Below, piece by piece: positions 6,671 through 13,539 of a stretch of 35,787 nt of DNA (position 1 is its first letter; each line of letters starts with the position of its first letter). A model generated the notes under the pieces. It was not told where the DNA came from. It was given only the letters and a program-made list of their open reading frames with translations, and did not search any database. A program made the position numbers and the translations under genes. Source of the DNA: an uncultured Eubacteriales bacterium (GTDB lineage: Bacteria; Bacillota; Clostridia; Oscillospirales; Oscillospiraceae); contig URBH01000019.1 of assembly GCA_900546075.1 (NCBI GenBank), forward strand, positions 1 through 35,787, given 5' to 3'.

Positions 6671-6788
6671 GCTTTCTCCCTCCGCTATATATTTATAAAC
6701 GTTTGTTTGATTACGTAGCGTATAATAGCACGTCATGTGTCCAATAAACCGGACTAATTAGAAATTTGCACAAAAATTTTTCTTTTCG

Positions 6789-6817
6789 TTGAAATTATTT
6801 TCCAGGCGTGGTATTAT
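6789..6817 (+). promoter_or_regulatory. Sigma-70 promoter of the DinD-type gene
   Basis: TTGAAA at 6789-6794, a 17-nt spacer and TATTAT at 6812-6817, about 60 nt before the ATG at 6878. I found no Gram-positive SOS box of the CGAACATATGTTCG kind near it. Confidence 0.65.
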
Positions 6818-6877
6818 TTTCCTGTAGAATTGTCCAGTTTGGCGCTGATATAAATAGTTGGAAAGGACGTATGACGC

Positions 6878-7720
6878 ATGAAAGGATATGAATTGGAAAG
6901 CTATTCCGAACAAACATTTGAAAGCATAAAGCACATTGACGAATATGGCCAGGAATATTGGCTTGCCAGAGAACTTGCGCGAGTTCTTCAATATGCGGAC
7001 TGGAGAAACTTTGAAAATATTCTCTTTAAGGCGATGGACGCCTGCAAGAACAGTGGAATTTCTATCGAAGACAATTTCGGCGAAGTTACCAGTTTCACAA
7101 AAATGAACACCGGAAGTGTCCGTAAAATTAGTGATTATGCACTAACTCGCTATGCGTGTTACCTGATTGTGATGAACGGCGACCCTTCTAAACCCGTAAT
7201 AGCTGTCGGTCAGACATATTTTGCGGTAAAAACGCGTCAGCAGGAATTGATTGACAACTACGACCAGCTTTCCGAAGATCAGAAACGATTGGCAATTCGT
7301 GATGAAATGACCGCTCACAACAAGTCTCTTGCGGAAGCGGCACAAATGGCCGGAATTGAAGATCCACGGGACTACGCAATATTTCAAAACAAGGGCTATC
7401 AGGGGCTATACGGCGGACTGGGAATGAAGGAGATTCACGCACGAAAAGGCTTAAAAAAGAGCCAGAGAATACTGGATCACATGGGAAGCACTGAACTTGC
7501 AGCAAATCTCTTCCGCGCCACCCAGACGGACGAAAAGCTTCGCCGCGAAGGCATTCGCGGCAAGCAAGCTGCAAACAATACGCACTATGAAGTTGGGAGG
7601 AAGGTGCGTCAGACCATAAAAGATTTGGGTGGCACCATGCCGGAAGACCTGCCTACGCCGGAAAAGAGCATTGCTCAAATTGAGCGTGAGCAAAAGAAGC
7701 TGAAAGGCGAACGCGAGTAA
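6878..7720 (+). CDS. dinD: DNA damage-inducible protein D (DinD) family
   Basis: 280 aa, the usual DinD length. The N-terminal part (about residues 10-110) is BRO-N-like: YWLARELARVLQYADWRNFENILFKAMDAC then MNTGSVRKISDYALTRYACYLIVMNGDPSKP. The C-terminal half has the DinD pattern YQGLYGGLGMKEIHARKGL ... ILDHMGSTELAANLFRATQTDEKLRREG. DinD of E. coli inhibits RecA activity; phage copies are common near integrases. Its own promoter lies 60 nt upstream. It could link host DNA damage to induction or act as an antirepressor; that role is inferred from its location between the repressor and the integrase. Confidence 0.85.
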   Translation: MKGYELESYSEQTFESIKHIDEYGQEYWLARELARVLQYADWRNFENILFKAMDACKNSGISIEDNFGEVTSFTKMNTGSVRKISDYALTRYACYLIVMNGDPSKPVIAVGQTYFAVKTRQQELIDNYDQLSEDQKRLAIRDEMTAHNKSLAEAAQMAGIEDPRDYAIFQNKGYQGLYGGLGMKEIHARKGLKKSQRILDHMGSTELAANLFRATQTDEKLRREGIRGKQAANNTHYEVGRKVRQTIKDLGGTMPEDLPTPEKSIAQIEREQKKLKGERE

Positions 7721-7743
7721 ATCTTCCACCAGAATCCAGGATT

Positions 7744-7776
7744 GCCCCGCCACCCGTGCCACAAGGTGACGGGGCT
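7744..7776 (+). terminator. Terminator after dinD
   Basis: GC-rich stem GCCCCGCCACC / GGTGACGGGGC with a 10-nt loop and a short CTTTG tail, shortly after the dinD stop. The T-run is weak. Further on, GTAAACG and CGTTTAC (about 7846-7874) form an inverted repeat upstream of the next gene that may be an operator. Confidence 0.5.
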
Positions 7777-7916
7777 TTGCCGCCGGTAACGACGTGTGTC
7801 CCTTGCCGGTTGCACCTTTACCATAGTCCCTACCACTATAAAAGTAAACGCGCAAATCGGACAATCCGTTTACACGGCGTAGATTTTGCGTGCCAAAATG
7901 AAAGGAGCGAGTTATT

Positions 7917-8636
7917 TTGCCCACGGAGGAACGTATTTTGGCGCTGCATGAGCAAAGCCTGACGTTGGTGGAAAAAATCAAGGCCGCCAAGCAGCAGCAA
8001 GGCAAAACCGTTCAGCAGCTGGCCGACGAGACCGGGATACCGAGAACGACCCTAAACCGTTTCTTTGCCGGTACGCTGATGAACCCGGGCTTCATGGATG
8101 TGTGCTCCCTATGCGCAAGCCTGGAATTATCCGCAGACGAGCTTATCGGGCTTTCCCCGCAGAAAAGCGACGATTCCGTTACCGTGGATTTTTTGCAGCT
8201 TGAACTCGATCACAAAGACGAAATGCTGCAAGAAAAGGACGCCGCAATATCCCGCCTCCTTGATCGGAGCCGGATTCAGGAGGCGGGAATATCTGCCCGG
8301 GATACCAGAATCCGCAAGCAAAGCGACGCCCTTTCAGAAAAAGACAGTGCGCTTGCATCCGCGCAAAGGGAAGACAAGCCCTTGATTTACGGGCAGTGCG
8401 CGTTAAACATTCTGCTGGCGGCGGTACTCATAATCTATATGGTGCTGGATGCCCGGAACACGGAAATGGGGCTGATTCGCTCCGAAAAGATTTCTGCGGT
8501 AATTTTATTTGGTGCGGCAGGAATCGCCGCCGTTTTTATGCTCACGGCATTTTTGATTTTCCACAGGCTTTTAAGTGGAGGCGAACGAAATGGCAAGAAG
8601 AAAGAAGGAGCCGGAAATCAGGCTCCCAAAAATTAA
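7917..8636 (+). CDS. Membrane-tethered XRE-type regulator
   Basis: 239 aa. TTG start at 7917 with AAAGGAG 9 nt upstream; there is no in-frame ATG before the HTH. Residues about 15-70 form an XRE helix-turn-helix (QQQGKTVQQLADETGIPRTTLNRFFAGT). A long charged helix (about 95-155) follows, then two membrane segments (about 160-178, ALNILLAAVLIIYMVL, and 192-215, ISAVILFGAAGIAAVFMLTAFLIF) and a short basic tail. A DNA-binding head on a coiled coil tied to the membrane implies sensing at the envelope or holding DNA at the membrane. Its end overlaps the integrase start by 47 nt, so it may control integrase expression. Confidence 0.7.
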   Translation: MPTEERILALHEQSLTLVEKIKAAKQQQGKTVQQLADETGIPRTTLNRFFAGTLMNPGFMDVCSLCASLELSADELIGLSPQKSDDSVTVDFLQLELDHKDEMLQEKDAAISRLLDRSRIQEAGISARDTRIRKQSDALSEKDSALASAQREDKPLIYGQCALNILLAAVLIIYMVLDARNTEMGLIRSEKISAVILFGAAGIAAVFMLTAFLIFHRLLSGGERNGKKKEGAGNQAPKN

Positions 8637-9657
8637 GCAGCTCCCATCCGGCGCATGGAGAACGCGCATTTACATCGACGGCCGCACGGTGTCCATCACG
8701 AAGCCCACATACGACGAATGCGCGGCGGAATACCTCGCCATGAAGCACGGGGTCATTGAAGCGAAAGCCGCCCCCATGAAGCACGGGGTGCCGCTGGGGG
8801 ACGCTCTCGACAAATACATTTCGACCCGGAAGGGGTTCAAGTCACCGTCAACGATTTATGCGTATGAATCCTACCGCAAGCAGCGCTTCCAAAGCATGAT
8901 GGTGGCTGACGTGTACACCACCACGGACGAACAGTGGCAAGCCGCCATCCGCAGGGAAGCAAAATCGTTGTCCCCGAAATATATTAAAAATGTGTGGATG
9001 CTGATCTCCGCCGCGATATTCGAGGAAACCGGACGCAGGCCACGGGTGACCCTGCCGGAAAAGGAACACAACGAAAAGCCGTACCTTGATCCGGATCAGA
9101 TACCGGTGTTCCTGCAAGCCATAAAAGGGGAATCGATAGAAATTGCCGCCCTGCTGGAATTGTCCAGCTTGCGCAGGTCTGAGATGCTGGCGCTGACGTG
9201 GGACAAGGTCGATTTCAAGAACGAAATAATATATGTCCACGGGGCAAGAGTGGCCGGGGACGGCGGCAAACTGGTTCACAAGAAGCAGAATAAAAACGAT
9301 TCCTCCCGGCGCACGGTGCCGATTATTGAGCCGCTGATGGAAGCACTAAAGGCAGTTGATAACAAGGAAGGCTATGTCGTCAACCTGACCGGCGGGTGGA
9401 TATGCACAAGGATAAACGAGATTTGTTCCGCCAACGGCCTGCCGAAAGTCGGGAATCACGGATTGCGGCACAGCTTCGCGTCTCTGGCTTATCACCTCCA
9501 GATACCGGAAAAGATAGCAATGGAAATTGGCGGGTGGGCAGATGACGGAACGATGCACAAAATATATACACATCTGGCGCAGAAAGACATTGCAAAACGG
9601 GCGCAGGATTTTCGGAACTTCTTTGTGTCAAATGCGGATAAAAAAGCACAAATTTGA
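8590..9657 (+). CDS. int: Tyrosine site-specific integrase
   Basis: 355 aa from ATG 8590 (MARRKKEPEIR) behind GGAGGCG; a GTG at 8575 is in frame but is part of the ribosome site. The N-terminal arm-binding region (PSGAWRTRIYIDGR) and the SAM-like core-binding domain (about 70-165) precede the catalytic domain. Catalytic residues: Arg in SSLRRSEMLALTW, Lys region HKKQNKNDSSRRTVP, His-x-x-Arg in HGLRHSFAS, Trp/His in GGWADDGTMHKIY, and Tyr in KIYTHL. All are present, so it should be active. It integrates at the 3' end of a tRNA gene: a tRNA 3'-end copy follows 63 nt downstream, flanked by repeated arm-type sites. Confidence 0.93.
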   Translation: MARRKKEPEIRLPKIKQLPSGAWRTRIYIDGRTVSITKPTYDECAAEYLAMKHGVIEAKAAPMKHGVPLGDALDKYISTRKGFKSPSTIYAYESYRKQRFQSMMVADVYTTTDEQWQAAIRREAKSLSPKYIKNVWMLISAAIFEETGRRPRVTLPEKEHNEKPYLDPDQIPVFLQAIKGESIEIAALLELSSLRRSEMLALTWDKVDFKNEIIYVHGARVAGDGGKLVHKKQNKNDSSRRTVPIIEPLMEALKAVDNKEGYVVNLTGGWICTRINEICSANGLPKVGNHGLRHSFASLAYHLQIPEKIAMEIGGWADDGTMHKIYTHLAQKDIAKRAQDFRNFFVSNADKKAQI

Positions 9658-9925
9658 CACGCCATTTGACACGGATTTTGAAAAAGCATTGTATACCAAC
9701 GCTTTTTGGAATTTTAATCGCGGGTTCGATTCCCGTACGGGTCACCATGCATAAAAAGCCCTAGAAACTTATTCTAGGGCTTTTTTATTGCTTTATCAGC
9801 TATATTCCCACGTTCTTCGAACTATTCTACGTGAAAATATTACCACAGATTTTAATATTTTCCCGCGTGCGGTACGTTTTTATGGCGCAAATTTGACACG
9901 CCATTTGACACGAAATTTGCCACGC
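9625..9925. other. attP: attP: tRNA 3'-end core with integrase arm sites on both sides
   Basis: The core (about 9712-9747) reproduces the 3' end of a tRNA: T-arm GCGGG-TTCGATT-CCCGT, acceptor strand ACGGGTC, discriminator A and CCA, most like tRNA-Glu. A 24-bp direct repeat made of two TTTGACACG units lies at 9650-9673 and again at 9890-9913, exactly 240 bp apart, with an inverted unit at 9625-9632 and a degenerate unit (TTTGCCACG) after the right copy. Repeats flanking the core on both sides are what P and P' arm sites of an unrecombined attP look like. Confidence 0.8.
9758..9786 (+). terminator. Terminator next to the att core
   Basis: Perfect 9-bp stem GCCCTAGAA / TTCTAGGGC with a 5-nt loop followed by six T. 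On the minus strand it is also followed by TTTTTAT, so it is bidirectional. After integration it would terminate the tRNA transcript or keep the tRNA and phage transcription apart. Confidence 0.85.
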
Positions 9926-10234
9926 TTACCGCTTGTACATCCCCTGCACCACTCCGACGTTCTCCGCCCGTTCAATATCCCGCTTGTGCAGGTACTCATA
10001 GACGGCCATCATGGCCGCAGGCGGCTCGCCCTTCTGCTTGCGGTATTCCTCGATGTGGGAAACAACGGCCTTGTGCAGGGCGTTCATGTGGTTCATTTCC
10101 TCCCCGCTCAGCCTGTAAAACAGGTCTGCCAGTTCCGGGTCGTCGTGCTTGTATTCCACGGCCAGCTCCGCATAGGTGTGGGCATCGCAGAGTTCGTCCT
10201 CGATATGTTCCATTAGGAGTTTGATTTTTTTCAC
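9926..10234 (-). CDS. Ferritin-like/rubrerythrin-like small protein
   Basis: 102 aa, GTG start at 10234 with AAGGAGG 6 nt upstream, two bases after the stop of the preceding gene, so the pair is coupled. Helix 1 carries HIEDELCDAHTYAELA and helix 2 carries GEEMNHMNALHKAV, i.e. Glu followed by an ExxH motif, half of a ferritin-like metal site; a dimer would complete a four-helix bundle. A third helix and a tail (AAMMAVYEYLHKRDIERAENV) follow. Enzymatic function is unknown. It is the last gene of the late minus-strand block, next to the integration site, and may be a virion or accessory protein. Confidence 0.6.
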   Translation of the reverse strand: MKKIKLLMEHIEDELCDAHTYAELAVEYKHDDPELADLFYRLSGEEMNHMNALHKAVVSHIEEYRKQKGEPPAAMMAVYEYLHKRDIERAENVGVVQGMYKR

Positions 10235-10235
10235 A

Positions 10236-10688
10236 CTAAGCCTCCTTCAGTACGTTCACCGTTACGGAGGATACGCTTGCCGCTCCGGCGTTGGAGACCC
10301 AGGCGTAAATGTCGATGGGGTATACCAGATCGGCGCAGTTGCAGCCGCTGGGGACGACCAGATACAGCAGATTGTCCAGGCTGATCTCCGTGCTTCCCAC
10401 GGGAACAGGGATGGATTTCAGCGTAGAGGCCAGAGCCACGCCGTTGTAGTAAGCCTGGACGTTCAGCGTTCCGGCGGTGGTGACGGCGGCGATCAGCTGG
10501 GCGGTCAGGCGGTACAGGCCGGTGCGGGCGATGCCGATGTTATTTCCTCCGTCTCTCACGGCGGGGCCGGTAGGCAGACCGGCGGTGGCTCCCATGTTCA
10601 AGGGGGCCGGGGTCGTGGTCAAATCCTGTGTGGCGAAATTATATTTCTGCGCAGCGGATTTCTTGTTGCAATTACAATTACAAGCCAT
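10236..10688 (-). CDS. Beta-sandwich-like protein with Cys-rich N-terminus
   Basis: 150 aa from ATG 10688 behind AAAGGAG. It opens MACNCNCNKK, a Cys cluster that might bind metal or form disulfides, then about 120 residues of alternating beta pattern (GLYRLTAQLIAAVTTAGTLNVQAYYNGV ... STEISLDNLLYLVVPSG ... VYPIDIYAWVSNAGAASVSSVTVNV). This resembles C1q/TNF-like or other jelly-roll trimeric surface proteins. A terminator hairpin lies between its promoter region and the gene upstream. A capsid-surface or fibre-tip role is inferred. Confidence 0.5.
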   Translation of the reverse strand: MACNCNCNKKSAAQKYNFATQDLTTTPAPLNMGATAGLPTGPAVRDGGNNIGIARTGLYRLTAQLIAAVTTAGTLNVQAYYNGVALASTLKSIPVPVGSTEISLDNLLYLVVPSGCNCADLVYPIDIYAWVSNAGAASVSSVTVNVLKEA

Positions 10689-10716
10689 GTTCTTTTCTCC
10701 TTTCATTCGTAGTAAA

Positions 10717-10745
10717 AGCCCCCGCAGCGTTTGCCGCAGGGGCTA
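10717..10745 (-). terminator. Minus-strand terminator after the 196-aa gene
   Basis: On the minus strand: AGCCCCTGCGGC-aaac-GCTGCGGGGGCT followed by TTTAC. It separates the 196-aa gene from the 150-aa gene. Confidence 0.7.
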
Positions 10746-10769
10746 CGCTGTTATAGCGTGAGTTGTGGT

Positions 10770-11360
10770 TTAGCAGTTGCAGCCGCAGAAGGGACTAGGG
10801 CCTGCGTTGTAAGAGTAGCCGTTGGGGTATCTCACGACACCGTACAGTTGCTCCCGCACAAAGAGCTGGCTGTTTGCCTGCTCCAGCTGTGCGATGCGCC
10901 CTTCCAGCTGGCTCTTTTCCAGAGCGGCGAATTTGGCGTCAATGTTTGCATTTACGCTGTCAATTGCCCGCTGCGTCTTGCAGCAGCAGTCGGCCATCTG
11001 AGACTGGATGTTGTTTCCGGTTTGCATGATGGTCATGTTCGTACCGTTCTGGGCCAACGCCATTTCCTTACCCAGCTGACCGATGTTGCCCTGCATCTCG
11101 TAGCCGAGGTTACAGATGCCGCTGCCAATATTGGTCAGCCTGTCGTTGAGCTGGCCGAACTGCTGCCCAAACAGGATTTCCTGCTGAGACGCAGCGGTAG
11201 CGTACTGGCCGAAACTATCATTGTTGTTCCAGCCGTTCCGGCCGAAGCCGAACATGAACAGGAACAGAACAACGATCAGAAACCAGCCGGAACCCCAGCC
11301 TTCGTTCTCGTTACTACGAGTTACGGCAGCGATATCGGATAAACTCATACCATTGTCCAT
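10770..11360 (-). CDS. Membrane-segment and coiled-coil phage protein ending GCNC
   Basis: 196 aa. A hydrophobic stretch (WGSGWFLIVVLFLFMFGFG, about residues 21-40) follows a charged start (MSLSDIAAVTRSNENEG). The middle is Gln/Asn-rich and helical (QQEILFGQQFGQLNDRLTNIGSGICNLG) with a CCC triplet near residue 125. A coiled coil of about 40 residues comes next, and the end is Gly/Pro/Cys-rich (PSPFCGCNC). I have the impression this protein type is common in gut Clostridia phages but I know no function. The membrane segment and its late position suggest a virion or lysis-associated membrane protein. Confidence 0.55.
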   Translation of the reverse strand: MDNGMSLSDIAAVTRSNENEGWGSGWFLIVVLFLFMFGFGRNGWNNNDSFGQYATAASQQEILFGQQFGQLNDRLTNIGSGICNLGYEMQGNIGQLGKEMALAQNGTNMTIMQTGNNIQSQMADCCCKTQRAIDSVNANIDAKFAALEKSQLEGRIAQLEQANSQLFVREQLYGVVRYPNGYSYNAGPSPFCGCNC

Positions 11361-11430
11361 TTCGTAGATTCATCCTTTCATAAAATAATTTATTGTTTCG
11401 GCCTTCTGTGCACCGGAAGCCGCTACAACT

Positions 11431-11655
11431 TTATTTAAGACCCAAGAACTGCATAAAATCCTTGGCTTGGGATTGGAGCTGTTGGAACTGCTGCTGGGAC
11501 ATTTGCCCGGATGAAAGCATCTGCTGAATCTGCTGCTGTGCCTTCTGCGGTGTCATGCCCTGCGCAAATTTGCGGAACTCAGACAGCATTGCCATCGGAC
11601 TGTTTCCCTGCGCCTGCTGCGGATTCAAAACGTCCAGTAGTGGATTGTGTGCCAT
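11431..11655 (-). CDS. Gln-rich small phage protein, overlapping gene
   Basis: 74 aa starting MAHNPLLDVLN from ATG 11655, with GGAGG 9 nt upstream. The first 77 nt overlap the end of the gene before it, in another frame. The rest is helical and very Gln-rich (MTPQKAQQQIQQML ... MSQQQFQQLQSQAKDFMQFLGL). Probably an assembly or virion-associated protein; no family with a proven function recognised. Confidence 0.55.
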   Translation of the reverse strand: MAHNPLLDVLNPQQAQGNSPMAMLSEFRKFAQGMTPQKAQQQIQQMLSSGQMSQQQFQQLQSQAKDFMQFLGLK

Positions 11656-11980
11656 TGACCATTGCCTCCAATCTGCTGAGTCTTTCCTCGATGCTCGCCC
11701 TGTGCTGTTGGTCTGCCTGCCTGGGGTCAAATTCCGAAAACTGAAAATACCGTGTATTCGTAATGCCCATTTGGTCGGCGCTCCGCACAGCAAATACATT
11801 TGCGTTCTGTGTCATCACCCAGGCTGTTTGCCCGGGCATGACTGATACCTGGTCCACATCCGCAACGTTAGGTACCCGTATCCAATCCATGCTGGCTTGC
11901 TGCATAGGCTGTTGCCGGTATTGATTCTGCTGCTGGAATCCATACCCGTTCGGCTGGTTCCACTGGCTATTCCACGCCAT
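11579..11980 (-). CDS. Gln/Asn-rich N-terminus, beta-strand phage protein
   Basis: 133 aa. The first 28 residues are Gln/Asn-rich (NQPNGYGFQQQNQYRQQPMQQ). The middle (WIRVPNVADVDQVSVMPGQTAWVMTQNANVFAVRSAD) is a compact beta pattern that I have seen in small tail or head proteins of Firmicute phages, then a short coiled coil (IEERLSRLEAMV). Its upstream region holds a TATGAT -10 box without a clear -35, the terminator of the HTH gene, and four phased TCGTCR repeats, so it may be activator-dependent. Confidence 0.55.
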   Translation of the reverse strand: MAWNSQWNQPNGYGFQQQNQYRQQPMQQASMDWIRVPNVADVDQVSVMPGQTAWVMTQNANVFAVRSADQMGITNTRYFQFSEFDPRQADQQHRASIEERLSRLEAMVNGTQSTTGRFESAAGAGKQSDGNAV

Positions 11981-12011
11981 ATTTACCGCCCCTTTCTGCT
12001 TATATCATAAC

Positions 12012-12053
12012 AAAAATCCCGACGGTAGAATCATCATCTACTCGTCGGGATTT
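12012..12053 (-). terminator. Strong terminator after the HTH gene
   Basis: On the minus strand: AAATCCCGACG arm, inner GTAGA/TCTAC extension, CGTCGGGATTT arm, followed by TTTTTGTT. It is the likely end of the fibre/lysis/HTH transcript. Confidence 0.8.
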
Positions 12054-12080
12054 CGTCATATAATCGTCAATAAATCGTCA
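12042..12080. repeat. Four 11-bp-phased TCGTCR repeats
   Basis: TCGTCG at 12042-12047, then TCGTCA at 12053-12058, 12064-12069 and 12075-12080: start-to-start distance exactly 11 bp each time, with A/T-rich spacers. They sit between the HTH gene stop and the next gene's -10, on one face of the helix. Confidence 0.7.
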
Positions 12081-12087
12081 CGCAGAA

Positions 12088-12324
12088 TCAGAATTTCAGA
12101 TTTTCAGGGAGCTTGTCACTGTACTTTCTGCACAATTCGTATTCTATCCGCAACTTTTTAACCGTTCTTGTGATAGTGGCTTGGGACACACAAAACTTGT
12201 GGCACTGTTTTGTCTGGCTCCATCCGGCGGCTCGGGTGCGGATGATCTTTTCCTCCAACGGCGTGAGAATCGCCAGAGAACAGAACTCATCCAGAATCAC
12301 CCGATTCCACGGGACTTTATCCAC
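12088..12324 (-). CDS. Small HTH regulator, sigma-70 region-4/LuxR-like, possible late activator
   Basis: 78 aa. The middle part (FCSLAILTPLEEKIIRTRAAGWSQTKQCHKFCVSQATITRTVKKL) has the 'L-T-x-x-E-x-x-I ... W-S-x-x-x-I/C-x-x-x-x-V-S-x-x-T-I-x-R-x-V-x-x-L' pattern of sigma-factor region 4 and LuxR-type HTH domains. Phages use such proteins to switch on late genes. It lies downstream of the holin gene in the same transcript. Four phased TCGTCR boxes and an activator-type promoter lie directly after it, so local autoregulation or activation is likely (inference). Confidence 0.65.
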   Translation of the reverse strand: MDKVPWNRVILDEFCSLAILTPLEEKIIRTRAAGWSQTKQCHKFCVSQATITRTVKKLRIEYELCRKYSDKLPENLKF

Positions 12325-12332
12325 TTATCACA

Positions 12333-12590
12333 TCAGTCCTCCTTTGGGGAACTGTAAGTTCTTGCCTGTTTGCTGTCAGCGATACCGGCGGTGGTAGGAT
12401 CATTGACCACGCCCAGAATCACCAACAGGGCAAACACGGCGTTCACCACGGCCAGCAGCTTGTCGCCGATTTCGCCCAAGTCCAGCGTAAAGCCGAACAG
12501 GGCGGCTACCGTCTGCACCAGCAGAAGCAGCGCGGGAATCGCGGCCAGCCAGAAGTTCTTGTTCTTGATACGTACAATCCAGTTAATCAT
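12333..12590 (-). CDS. Phage holin, phi-LC3/phage_holin_1-like
   Basis: 85 aa from MINWIVRIKNKNFW, ATG 12590 behind AAGGAGG; the frame upstream of that has no ribosome site. The N-terminal 'INW-x-x-R-x-K-N-x-x-F-W' signature is that of the phi-LC3 holin family. It is followed by two membrane segments (about residues 14-34, AAIPALLLLVQTVAALFGF, and 40-60, KLLAVVNAVFALLVILGVV) and VNDPTTAGIADSKQA, also typical. It makes lesions in the cytoplasmic membrane that release the M15 endolysin encoded two genes upstream. Confidence 0.88.
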   Translation of the reverse strand: MINWIVRIKNKNFWLAAIPALLLLVQTVAALFGFTLDLGEIGDKLLAVVNAVFALLVILGVVNDPTTAGIADSKQARTYSSPKED

Positions 12591-12609
12591 TTTGTTTTCC
12601 TCCTTAAAT

Positions 12610-12909
12610 TTAGCCCAGCCCAAGCCGGGCAAGAATAAACCCTACGACAGCGGCCACAACGATGTAGATGACCTTTTCCACAACGCCCTTCCACCGCTTG
12701 CCGGGTTCGGCTTTCAGCTCCTGCACGTCCGTGCAGAGGCCGTCAACCTTCTCCCCGGTAACCTCCACCTTCTCCGCCATGACAGCGACGGATGTTGCCA
12801 GCGTGTTCACCGCTTCCGTGTGCCGTTCCAGCGCGTCCAGACGGTGGGAGTTGGATTTGCTCCGCTGTTCTACCGCAGAAAGCCGCCCAACGATTTCCGT
12901 TTCTTCCAT
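12610..12909 (-). CDS. XhlA-like haemolysin/holin-accessory protein
   Basis: 99 aa; start taken at ATG 12909 (MEETEIVGR) because GGGAG lies 7 nt upstream, whereas the ATG at 12915 is too close to it. A long coiled coil (LSAVEQRSKSNSHRLDALERHTEAVNTLATSVAVMAEKVEV, then VDGLCTDVQELKAEPGKRWK) ends in one membrane helix (VVEKVIYIVVAAVVGFILARLG). This build is that of XhlA, which works with holin and endolysin in lysis. Position between endolysin and holin agrees. Confidence 0.8.
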   Translation of the reverse strand: MEETEIVGRLSAVEQRSKSNSHRLDALERHTEAVNTLATSVAVMAEKVEVTGEKVDGLCTDVQELKAEPGKRWKGVVEKVIYIVVAAVVGFILARLGLG

Positions 12910-12924
12910 TGGCATACTCCCTTC

Positions 12925-13539
12925 TCAGCCGTTCCACCGGCTGTACTTCCCGTTGTCCTCGTGAATCCCCCAGCCGTACAGCCCCAGACCGCCCCGCCCG
13001 GGGATTTTCTCAGCCTGTACCTCCTGCGCTATGGCATACAGCTTCTCCGGGGAAATAGCCCCCGAGAGGTCTACGGCCTGTCCCGTGGTGTGCAGGGAGT
13101 TGGATACTCCGCCCACTTCGGCATTGTGCCGCTTGCACCGCACACCGGAATTTACATGCAGGGGAACCCCCGCCCTGCGGCGTATCTCGTCGGCCATGCG
13201 GACGGTTTCCTCTGCGGGTTCTGCGGGGAAGCCGTTGCAGTATTTCCCGCCGCACTGGCACCGGAATTCCTTCCGGGTGAAGTACCGGATATCGTCCCAG
13301 AATGTTCCCGTCTTCGGCGCGTCGCTGCTCCCCGGCTTCTCCACTTTGATAGCCGTCCCGGCAATAGCACCAATCAGCATTTTCTTGGTAGCCGCCCCCG
13401 GTATCCCGTCCACGGTAAGTCCGTAGTCCGCCTGAAACGCCCGGATAGCCCTCTGTGTGTTCCTGCCCTCAATACCGTCAATCGTGCCGGGAGAATAGCC
13501 CAGATAGGCGAGCAAGCACTGAATTTGCTTTACCGTCAT
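12925..13539 (-). CDS. Endolysin: PG-binding_1 domain plus M15-type peptidase
   Basis: 204 aa from ATG 13539 (MTVKQIQCLL), overlapping the previous stop by 4 nt. Residues about 1-65 form a peptidoglycan-binding domain (IQCLLAYLGYSPGTIDGIEGRNTQRAIRAFQADYGLTVDGI). The C-terminal part is an M15_3-like metallopeptidase: SGVRCKRHNAEVGGVSNSLHTTGQAVDL carries the zinc His and Asp, and GLYGWGIHEDNG the second His. A Cys-pair region (FRCQCGGKYC) precedes it, as is usual. It cleaves stem or cross-bridge peptides of the cell wall. It has no signal peptide, so it depends on the holin. Confidence 0.88.
   Translation of the reverse strand: MTVKQIQCLLAYLGYSPGTIDGIEGRNTQRAIRAFQADYGLTVDGIPGAATKKMLIGAIAGTAIKVEKPGSSDAPKTGTFWDDIRYFTRKEFRCQCGGKYCNGFPAEPAEETVRMADEIRRRAGVPLHVNSGVRCKRHNAEVGGVSNSLHTTGQAVDLSGAISPEKLYAIAQEVQAEKIPGRGGLGLYGWGIHEDNGKYSRWNG

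Noticed and set aside
9712..9747. A functional tRNA gene at the att core
   Set aside because: Only the T arm, 3' acceptor strand and CCA are present; the sequence upstream cannot form the other arms.
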